64,000 nt of DNA, from contig OU612074.1 in NCBI GenBank assembly GCA_914767715.1, positions 3,425,501-3,489,500 of the forward strand, read 5' to 3'. Shown here piece after piece: positions 56,301-64,000 of this stretch. The first letter of the stretch is position 1, and each line of letters opens with the position of its first letter. Below the pieces are notes generated by a model that worked only from the letters and a program-made list of their open reading frames with translations, was not told the origin of the DNA and did no database searches. A program made the translations under genes and the position numbers. The DNA comes from Membranipora membranacea. Lineage: Eukaryota > Bryozoa > Gymnolaemata > Cheilostomatida > Membraniporidae.

Positions 56301-59300
56301 GTGTTAGGTACTTATACTCTTGATGGCAATGTGCAATAGCATGATATATTTTCAGGAGTACATGGAAGTTGTTTTGTGCGATGATCCTGAGTAGGCCTAC
56401 AAACACCATTTTGACAATATCGTGATTTAAATCTCAAAAAATGCTCAGTTGGTTGGAGCACTAAACTTCAGCATGCAAGTGTTGAAGGTTATGGGATCGA
56501 ATCCCACTGCAGTTCACTGACTACTGGGGCTTTGAGCAAACTGGCGCAGACGTTGCGGCCTCGCCCTTAATGCACAAACTATTTCGCCACCCATTCCTCA
56601 GAATGAGATGCATGACTGAACCTTGCAGTTTTAACCAACATTACTTATGATGATGTCACACCTTTGAGAGGAATATCCACAGCTGTCACCTCTCCATAAG
56701 TCTTCAACTCTTTCTTCAATCCATCCTGATCTACCTGCAATGGTTCAATTCTATAATGTATCAGACAATATACACCAATAACTCAATGGTAACAGATAAA
56801 TTATCATAAAAAGTCAGTTAAAATGAGTTTAATCATTCAACCACAGTTCAATTAACCAACTTATATTAGGCAGAAGCCGGACATGTTCAATGAAAATTGA
56901 TTATTCATTTAATCCACTTTCTTTCCTTGGAACAAGCCAAGCCGGCTTTTACTTTTCAAATGCCTCTTTCTTGGAAAAAGAAACAGGATACTGTGTTGTT
57001 ATAGCAAGGAATTACTCCTTGGTTATAGCACAACCATTCAACCTAAATTATGAAATGTACCATTAGCAAAAAATCTGGTCAAAAAGTAACAACAACACCT
57101 CAATAAATCATGAGTTTATCATACACAGTAAGGATATATCCTGTTGAGAAGGACAACGACCTCAAACTTTTGAGGTAAACAAGTACCTGTCATGTTGACC
57201 TAAGAATGGAATGTCATTTAATGTTTGTAATAATGAGCTTAAGTGCCTACATATATCACTTGAGCTCATTGACAAAGGAGGACTAGAGGTACAAAACAAG
57301 AGTATTACAGGAACATGACTGCTATACTATTTCCATAACAGAACGCACATCATAACAGCAAGGAGTAATTTTAGAGAAGGTTAGCTCCACAGCAGAGCCT
57401 ATGGTCTCTAGGCCCACAATTTCAAAGACATATTCTACGCTTGGCAAAAGTCTCGTGATGTCTGTCTTAGATGAGACATACCAAGAAGTCAAAGAGACAG
57501 AGCTACATGCAGAGAGAGCGGAGGGGGCGACACCCAACACACTGCCTCAATATCTCAACAATCATTGCATGGCGGGCAAATATGAATACAGAAATTACTG
57601 TCACAAAACCGGTGAGTAAAGATAGTGAGCGTTTATAATGATGTGCCTGTGTTGTTGGCCCTATTTATAGTTTGGCGCGCATTGTTAGAAAGCGACCGGG
57701 ACGAACTTCACTGTACTAATTTGCAGCCAACAAAACATAACCCAACAGCAGCTTCTGCTGATCAAGCTGGTATTAATGGATCCCTTTTCGTGACAAATGC
57801 AAGCAAGCGCAGAACCCATAAGACTGTAATGTATAATGAGGAAATGAGAAAATTGCCTAGGCCCTCAGCTGACATATTCTTGGAAAATTTTGCAGCTCAG
57901 TGTGAATCCAATGTAGAGGAAATATCAAGGTTGGTTGAATTTGGCTGCATCTTGTGCTGCCCAACTCTAGCCGCTGTCTAAGTAGTGCAATGCAAATGCT
58001 TTTCAGTCCCAAGACAATGTCGAATTTCGGATTACAGGTGTTTGGAGGCCGATGCAGGGAGACTTTATGATAGAGATGTCACACGGGCCGGTGTTCGGCA
58101 TGCCTACAGTGTTCAACACAGAACTAGATCCGTTCCCTCGTCTACAACAAGTGACAATGGAGAGCAGGGACTTCCTTCTAGTCACCGGGCAGAAAACAGG
58201 TCAGTCAGCTTCTGACGAAATTATGTCAGCCAAAACAGTTTTATAACACAGAAACCACATCTCTCCTATACAGTAAATCTGTGCACATAACGGGATAGAG
58301 AGAGAGAGGCCGACAGGATGAATTAAGGTTTTGGGAAATCCTTGAAAACAACCAATATAACTACACTGAGCACAGCAACTAAGATTCGTTAGGCCTAATC
58401 ACAAAAGCTTCATTTAATTACAATAAGCCCAGCTATTGGGATGGATTTTAAAGAATTGCCATAATTACACAAGCTCTACACAAGGACTCCAATGAATCAA
58501 AATATTCTGCCAATATTTGTTTATTTTATGATTGGGAGCCTCAAATTTTGATGTCAGGATTGAGAGCTCCCCTATGCAATGGGTAGGGCATGGGTCTCTC
58601 AATTCAAAAGGTCCTGTGCTCGATTCCCGGCGGATTACGGTGCGGTCAAGCTCCCGTGCCACATTAGGATACAGTCTGGAGACTCATACCGTAACAAAAA
58701 CCTAAGCAACATCAAGGTTTCTCACACGGTATCACAGGGCCTCGATACTATAAATAGACTTGAGTTTTTTATCTGTTGACAGGCACACACTTAGTGAATG
58801 AGATAATGATGATGCTGATAAATGGTTCAGCTGAGTACATCAGAGAGAACAAGTGTAAATACTGGATAGATATACTATCTTATGATACTGTACTAGAATC
58901 TACTAGTGCTCCTCGAGTACTCAATACACACATGGCTCTCAGCTGGATACCTCCCAACTTCAGGTAGACATCATGGTGTATGATGGAGGTTGTTATATGT
59001 TTTGATTTATAAACTCATTAAGTTTTGTCTAGAATTTAGTACAATCAACCAAGCAATTCAGTTGGATATTTTAGAAGTGGCAATAACTAAACTTCAAGCA
59101 AAGACAATGGGAGACAAACAACCATAAATTGTCTTCAGTATTACAATGGTAGATTCACAGACTTAGCTATGGGCAGATTACAATCTAGAAATGGATGCCA
59201 TTGCTACAAATTTTGCTGGACTCTCAAAGTTTTTTCTTCCATAACTAAACAGGAGGACAGACACAAAAGTAATATTCACACTTAGAAACTTCAAAGACAC

Positions 59301-62300
59301 GTTTGTCTCATACTTTAATCATCTAAGAGCACATGTCCCAGAGCTGAGAGCTGAACGGCCAGACGCAGAGGCGGTGAGGAAAGAGTAGAATAAATACTTC
59401 ATATGGCTAACTAGAAACGAATACAGTAAGTCATCGTAGAACGAAATCGTTTGGATCCTCGGTTGCAGCCTGATAAGTCATTACTTACTTAGGTGTGCAA
59501 CGAAACCAACTCATTACTACGATAGCTCTATATAACTATGATTGATAATAGTATGTGGGCAATTAACTGAAGGGAGTTCATTGATGTGGGCCTAGTAAGT
59601 GTTAGTGGAGCAGATAAGAATTGTGATGTCTTACTGGTCACTACAATACTGATAAGTCAGCAAAAATAATGCAGTTGACCTGTGTCAGTTTCCTCCATAT
59701 ATCTACTATAAACAATTTTGTTTTTAATGCTTTTACTCTTTTTTTTTGGCATAGAACTAGAAATGTTTATACATTCATTCAGTCATAGCAAACAAATATA
59801 ACATGCCAGGCTATTTAGACATACTTGTCATCATGTGCACATTCACAAAACAACTATTGTCAAATTGCCAGAGAAATGTGTTGAGTTTTGGCATGGTCCA
59901 TCAAATTCAGCCATTGCACCACTGATAAAATCAGTCACCAAGATCAACTCATCTGCATATCGTATAATACAACTGGTGAATCATTATCCTCCTCAATTTA
60001 CATTGTAGCTCAAACTTGGAAAATCGTCCAATGTAGACAAATAGGGTCAGACAATGAGTCCTTTGAATGAATATATTTTATCATCATATAAATCTTCATT
60101 ATTATTATTATGACTATTAATTTCACCTTTTTTCACAGAGAACTGGGGAAACTTTTGGGACAGAACAGCAGATGCCTGGGATAATCACCGAGATGACCCA
60201 AATGTATTATTTGTACATTTCGAACAAGTCAAAAGAGTGAGTAATGCTAATTATTTATCTTTTTCCCTCAATTTAGTCTGATGATGCTGTTTTGGGCAAT
60301 GCTGTATGATGCTGTCGGATACAATATGAGAAACCAATACATCCTTCATTGGTGCCCCCGATCACTGGAAAAGCATGGCATAAATTTCTAGATCCTTAGA
60401 TTGTCAAATTTTTCATCGATTGCTGCTCTCTCCCATTTATGGATGCTAGGATCCTGAGGCAGAGATAGTAAGAATAGCAGAGCACATGGGGGTCAGCCAC
60501 ACACCCGAACTTGTTTCACAGATAGCCTCAGCTCTAGATATAGATAAGATGAGAAAGGGGAAGTATGAATCTGAGGCTTTATGGAGAGAAGTCACAGGAT
60601 TTGATGAGTTCACAATGTTTCGAAAAGGTGAGTTTAAGCAGAGGCTGATTATGTGAATGTACCATTAGTTCTTTAAGCAGAAGCCGATTATGTGAATGTA
60701 CCATTAGCTCACAACAGACTTCAATGATTGATAGTCATAACTTGACAGTGCCATGCTTGTCAGGTAAAATCTTGACAGGGTTCACTAGGGACAACTAATA
60801 TTAGTACCAGATGCTGTATACATAAATTACCAGGTCAAATTTAGTTCAAGTGCTCGTACTGTGCTTGACTTGCTGGTGGTGGCATCTCATAGCAAACTGA
60901 TAGGATGTGTTATCTGAGCACCCCAGACTCTTACCCCCCCCCCCAACTTGAGGAGATAGGGATGTGGTTAGTAATGAAATGTGACTATCATCAATCTGAG
61001 TGAAGTTTGAGCACTAAAACTACTTAAACCTGATCCAATGATCATATGCTGCAAACATTGTATAAATCATCTTAGGGAAAAGATTAGTGAAGTTTGATAA
61101 CAACAACTAGGTGAGAGTTCTTACTTGTAACAAACTGCGCAAAAGTTGTACAAACTAGACTGCTATGTGTATACACCTTATATACCATATATTTTCTGTA
61201 TATATTATTTTCTATATATACTATACATTTTCAATAGGCCAGGCTGGTGATTGGAAGAATTGGTTCACAGAAGAACAGAATGAAGAGTTTGATAGAAAGT
61301 TTGAAGAGTGGAACAAGGAGAGACAAATACCGTTTATATTTGAGTGATACAGTGTGATCAGGAACGGACAACCTCGCCCCTCGCCTATATCGATACAACC
61401 TACAGAGTTAACTTGGAACCTGTCACTATAACTACAACTCACAAAGGGAGTGATCAGTTATAGCACTCAATTTCTGAACAGACAAAGCTGCGACATTTTC
61501 TTTACATGAGGGCTGCATATTGGTGGTATTGATAAAAGACACAGGAGCTCACCTTGAATGGTAGATTTCTAATAATAACTCTATGTTTGGTGTTCTTGGA
61601 TGTATTTTTTCTATCTGTCACTGGTACACCTTAAGGTTAAAAAAATGGAATTTTGAATGTGATAAGCTAATCAGTCACTTTATGACAAATATGGTAACAC
61701 ATTTCTAGTTGAACTAGAACAGCGACATATTTGCTGATATTTCTCGCAGGCTGGACATTCAGACTGTTTCTTCGGGTAAACAATGATTGTAAATATTCAA
61801 GCTGTCACAAAATAGCAATCTGTGAGCAGACTAGCTCAGTTATTGCCAATAAGCAACATCAACCAGTTGGTTTTGTTGGAGAGTTGGGGAAAATGATTGT
61901 AAGTTCAATCTCCAGGCACCGGCAAGGTGTATCTACTTCTTCTCCTATCAGACCACATGAAGTTTAAATCAATTTTCTCATAGCAATTTTAATGAAAGTC
62001 TACTCCTGAAAAGTATGGCCATATAATGAATTTCCGATCCAGGCTGTCATAAACATGAGTTAAGCTCACGGTACACATACCTGGTTCAGTTTTGACGGTG
62101 ACTTTCTCACTTTTAACCCCCCCTGCTGCTGTACCAGTAGGTGTTGTCTTCTGTGACTTGTTATAATCACTGGATGATAGGAACCAGCTGACTGAGACGT
62201 TACGACCCGATATCTTCTGATTATTTAGAGATGAGATGATCTTCTCTCCCGGTTCTTTATCAGAGAGAGTCACTAAAGCGAACCCTTTACCTTTACCTCC

Positions 62301-63924
62301 TGTAATAAAGAGTATGGTATGTCTGAGTTGTGTATTGTAATGATTAAATTTAAATTAAATTTACTTTCGGTTGTTTTTCTTTGCACATCAAGGAAAACAT
62401 ATTCAGATGAAGGTGGATGCAAATAAAATGTATAAATATATGCTTATATATATATATATATATTATGATAAGGCAGTGTAAATGTAAGTTGAAAATCACT
62501 AGAAATCCTTCGGAAATAACCATTTCCTTATATGCAGCTGAAATGGACTGAACATCATGAATTAAAGTGGGGGAAAATAAATGCTTAAATTTCTATCGCC
62601 GCTATATATTCATTTGGGGCAAAATATCATACTGATCTACCAACGGAAACATATTCATACACAGATACAAAATGATGAACCTCTTTCTGCTAATACGTTA
62701 CTTTGTTACTGTACTCTTAAATAATATATGGGAGTTGTTCTTTCATTGATATTAATGGGACAACTCCAAATTTGAATCCTTGTGTTTGGGTCTGTCTCAA
62801 AAGAGCCTGATCATCTGGAAGTTTGAATCATGGTGGTCAGTAAAAAATATGTAGATCTATCTAAATTCAGCTGTAAAAGCAAAAGAGAGTTGACTTACCC
62901 AATACTCCTATTTGTCCCTGAAGACTCAATCATTATAACAAAGACACTCCCAGACAAAGTGGTTATTGATTATTAAATTGTCATGTTTTCTCGGTCAAAG
63001 AGTTACGTCGGCATGATGCTCACCTTGATCTTTAGGAATGTCGATTTTTGTGATGACATCACTACCTACACCTTCTATCTCTGATATAGTACTTCTTACT
63101 GTATCCTCACTGGCACTGAACGGCAGGTTCTTTATCATTACCTTCTGGCCTGCTCTTACTAAAATGAAAAATTGATTGGTAATGTCATTTAAACGTCAAC
63201 CCTCTGGTCTCATCTCAATTCGATAATCTAGCTTATTGCTATTCAAAACGGACTGTAACAGCAATGAAGTGTGATGAATAAAAGTTTGCTGAATGTAAGT
63301 GGATAGGCGCTTACCAGATGAAAGAGGTTTCTCCTCCCTCTTTTTTTCCTTTCCTTTGAAGACAACTTTCTTAGGGTCGGCCAATGCGATTTTGATGACC
63401 CTGCCTTCGATTTTTTTAACGCCCTTCAACGCTTTCTCGGCATCAGCACTAAGTTGCAGAGAAAACAAAAAACTTATTCCATGTACAAAGACTAAGGTGG
63501 CTTATGCTGTCTAGTTGGAGTTTGTGAACATATTAACTAGTCTTGTGATGATAATTGAAAAGTGGATGGAGGATTTTTGTTGGATTGTTTTAGGTCATTG
63601 GTGAGTACCAAGCCAATTGGATTATTTTCTTCTTCGCTATGGAATGTTTTTGACGTGGCATTCAGTCAAACTAAAATGAAGTTCTGTCTCTTGATTCAAA
63701 TGGGAACATATAATATTACCAAAAATGGTCCCAGAGATTGCAGAGCACCATGATTTTGATTAGGCTACATGTTGGATCTTTTCTCAGAGCTTAATTTTGC
63801 AGTCTTGCTGAGAATTGGAATTGAGAATTTGAAAAGTAAGATAGTTACACTGAAAAAAGGTCATGATGATATTCTTACCGTTCTGTGAACCTAACATAGC
63901 CAATACCTCTGCTTGTCTTAGTAC
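44375..63924 (-). CDS. RBM28: RBM28/Nop4-type nucleolar RNA-binding protein (5' end beyond window)
   Basis: Sixteen exons in transcript order: 63879-63924, 63315-63448, 63024-63158, 62081-62299, 61553-61629, 56662-56734, 55696-55863, 52794-53117, 51829-51904, 50890-51073, 49346-49546, 48726-48884, 48027-48176, 47082-47294, 46013-46132, 44375-44485. Phases agree throughout; about 795 residues are visible. Order: end of RRM1 (RGIGYVRF), an RRM (VMIKNLPFS, KGFALV), an RRM (VIIRNLPFK, RGFAFV, VDFAIDKDKYQ), an Asp/Glu/Ser-rich linker, an RRM (TLFLRNVGYE, GIGFVQY), the NLYLAREGLIRDGT signature, a last RRM (TRLCIHNLP, RGYAFVNF, EHEHAL), RPIVEFSLE, and the C-terminal AKSKWYQ. The last four match RBM28, a 60S pre-rRNA processing and spliceosomal-snRNP-associated nucleolar protein. 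The first exons lie beyond 64000. Introns carry a nested gene, a tRNA and many repeats. Confidence 0.93.
44766..44846 (-). tRNA. tRNA-Ser(AGA)
   Basis: On the minus strand, 81 bp fold into a complete type II tRNA. The acceptor stem GCAGTCG pairs with CGACTGC, the D arm has an A box (TGGCCGAGTGGTTAAGG), and the anticodon loop is CTAGAAA with anticodon AGA (plus-strand 44811-44813). A long variable arm is characteristic of tRNA-Ser, and the T arm has GGTTCGAATCC. A T5 run (plus-strand A5 at 44757-44761) immediately downstream is a polymerase III terminator. No CCA is encoded and no intron is present. It lies within the last intron of RBM28, on the same strand. Confidence 0.96.
45383..45949 (-). 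other. Long ORF (188 codons) in the last RBM28 intron
   Basis: This is the longest uninterrupted ATG-to-stop frame in the window. The translation is rich in Leu, Ala, Val and Cys, with several hydrophobic stretches (GYAVCSLLLSL, LLFGCLAAVQCYCF), but no family motif. It is collinear with RBM28 and lies directly inside the intron between exons 15 and 16, close to the tRNA. It could be an intronless gene, a decayed insert or chance in a slightly GC-richer patch. Confidence 0.25.
46222..46334. repeat. MITE-like palindromic repeat, copy D
   Basis: It has TTTTGGCCATTTGCCTGC at the start, a tight CCACTGGTCAAACCG / TTGACCAGTGGA centre, and GCAGGCAATTAGATTAAACC at the end. It is the most symmetrical member of the family and lies in RBM28 intron 14. 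Confidence 0.75.
49222..49330. repeat. Dispersed intronic repeat, copy 1
   Basis: It shares GACGACCCGAG, GTTAGGTACT, and the run GACTCTAACAATCAGAGATA continuing into CACATGATAAT with 52650-52745 in the same orientation. Related fragments (CGTGTTAGGTACTTATACTC) occur near 56290-56340. All three lie in RBM28 introns. Confidence 0.55.
49855..50866. repeat. 53-bp minisatellite with higher-order 229-bp units
   Basis: About fifteen copies of a 53-bp unit (containing CACAGAGCGGGCCTGATACA and ending CCCTGTGACCCTCTGACCT) fill most of RBM28 intron 10. At 50093, 50322 and 50551 they are interrupted by a segment of about 70 bp that copies the exon 10 end and its 5' splice site. These interruptions are 229 bp apart, and the genuine exon edge at 50886 is 335 bp on, which is 229 plus two 53-bp units. 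The array therefore grew by amplification of a unit anchored on the exon boundary. Confidence 0.9.
52650..52745. repeat. Dispersed intronic repeat, copy 2
   Basis: This is the direct partner of 49222-49330 and shares the GACTCTAACAATCAGAGATA core. It lies about 50 bp beyond the donor of RBM28 exon 8 (exon edge at 52794), in the downstream intron. Confidence 0.55.
53281..53340. repeat. AGGTA-type short tandem repeat
   Basis: AGCTAAGGTAAGGTTGTAAGG and related AAGGTAAGGTAGTG units recur over about 60 bp just outside the left arm of the large intronic inverted repeat. Confidence 0.6.
53361..55578. repeat. Large inverted repeat in an RBM28 intron
   Basis: The left arm (about 53361-54115) and right arm (about 55022-55578, reverse complement) share long near-identical blocks: GTGAACCCATAGACAAAACA, GTGTCCAATAATTA, CATAGAAATATTAGTTAAAC, GCAATGCTCCGAGGGT, CCGGGATAGAACCCGG and TATATAGCTATTTGCACTTG. 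The left arm has about 190 bp more, partly a second copy of the TATATTCTGTCTAACT segment. The right arm read forward contains A- and B-box-like elements (TAGTGGCTAGAAACG, GGGTTCTATCCCGG), so each arm is probably a tRNA-related interspersed element. The central spacer is about 900 bp with no gene. Confidence 0.75.
56126..56190. repeat. TA dinucleotide microsatellite
   Basis: Two (TA)n blocks are separated by TGTAATGTATATACTACTG in the RBM28 intron that also holds the sulfotransferase gene. A similar short (TA)n lies at about 62446-62464. Confidence 0.85.
56441..56640 (+). repeat. tRNA-derived SINE, family 2, second copy
   Basis: Aligned with 19421-19661: GCTCAGTTGGTTGGAGC (A box), GGGATCGAATCCC (B box), CACTGACTAC, GGGGCTTTGAGCAAACTGG, TTGCGGCCTCGCCCTTAATG and CCATTCCTCAG. 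It is more diverged in the head and lies in an RBM28 intron. Confidence 0.6.
57401..61347 (+). CDS. Cytosolic-type sulfotransferase nested in an RBM28 intron
   Basis: Exons: 57401-57611, 58038-58199, 58783-58963, 59253-59373, 60141-60236, 60450-60627, 61238-61347 (TGA); 1059 bp, 352 residues, phases consistent. Motifs of PAPS-dependent sulfotransferases appear in order: VFGMP near the N-terminus, the phosphate loop as TGQKTGTHL (usually TYPKSGTTW), the catalytic-histidine segment VLNTHMALSWIP, the 3'-phosphate site RNFKDTFVSYFNHL, and the C-terminal RKGQAGDWKNWFT. It would transfer sulfate from PAPS to a small hydroxyl or amine acceptor in the cytosol. The N-terminus is about 70 residues longer than the family norm and the start is tentative. 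The donor at 59374 (GTGAGG) and acceptor at 60140 (CACAGAG) are weaker; a better GTAAGT at 59427 lies beyond an in-frame stop. The gene lies wholly in the intron between RBM28 exons 5 and 6, on the opposite strand. Confidence 0.88.
58566..58745 (+). repeat. tRNA-derived SINE, family 1, second copy
   Basis: The head GCAATGGGTAGGGCATGGGT with B-box-like GTGCTCGATTCCC is followed by CTCCCGTGCCACATTAG, GACTCATACCGTAACAAA and CATCAAGGTTTCTCACACGG. It is collinear with the reverse complement of 6341-6591. It lies in sulfotransferase intron 2. Confidence 0.65.
60633..60713 (+). repeat. Forty-bp tandem duplication
   Basis: Two adjacent copies of a roughly 40-bp unit (TTTAAGCAGAGGCTGATTAT / TTTAAGCAGAAGCCGATTAT, each followed by GTGAATGTACCATTAG) lie just after sulfotransferase exon 6. 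Confidence 0.85.
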
Positions 63925-64000
63925 CTGTAAACAGTTGAAACTGAGTTTAATAGTGCAATGATGATTCAGTTACTTGGTGAAAGAATACATGGGCTTCACA

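Noticed and set aside
57322-57540. 72-codon minus-strand ORF
   Set aside because: It is antisense to the first sulfotransferase exon, which ends in a strong GTGAGT donor in the phase required by the next exon.

Overview
The window is AT-rich animal DNA. Its genes are split into many short exons with GT-AG introns of roughly 0.1 to 5 kb. It carries tRNA-derived SINE-like repeats, short palindromic MITE-like elements, a LINE reverse-transcriptase relic and a nuclear-type serine tRNA. Gene content (PAN plus C-type lectin, ankyrin plus kinase, cytosolic sulfotransferase, RBM28/Nop4) points to an aquatic invertebrate metazoan. A sponge or cnidarian would fit, but the sequence alone does not settle the taxon. 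There are no bacterial operons, CRISPR arrays or phage genes.

Layout. 1-5 kb: a TATA-driven two-exon gene for a small secreted eight-cysteine peptide, its second exon bracketed by inverted copies of a dispersed repeat. 5-10 kb: a repeat-rich block with tandem tRNA-like modules, a SINE, a foldback-type element with 20-bp terminal inverted repeats, and tandem repeats. 10-18 kb: mostly unassigned, with one TATA/initiator promoter at 12.98 kb, two possible 5' exons and a broken LINE fragment. 18.2-31.7 kb (+): a 13-exon gene for ankyrin repeats, an unrecognised middle region and two tandem protein kinase domains. 33.7-36.3 kb (-): a four-exon secreted PAN/C-type lectin protein. 38-42 kb (+): an unattached CCAAT/TATA promoter and an unrecognised three-exon gene. 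44.4-63.9 kb (-): the 3' sixteen exons of an RBM28/Nop4-type ribosome-biogenesis protein, continuing beyond the right edge.

The RBM28 gene hosts other elements in its introns: tRNA-Ser(AGA) on the same strand, a minisatellite whose higher-order unit has copied the gene's own 5' splice site three times, a 2.2-kb inverted repeat, SINE and MITE copies, and a complete sulfotransferase gene on the opposite strand.

Exon boundaries were read by eye. They were accepted where splice signals, reading phase and protein family agreed along the whole chain; the spliced lengths of the five main models are frame-consistent. No functional link between neighbouring genes is evident, apart from the general immune or surface-recognition flavour of the cysteine-rich peptide, the ankyrin-kinase and the lectin, which is inference.
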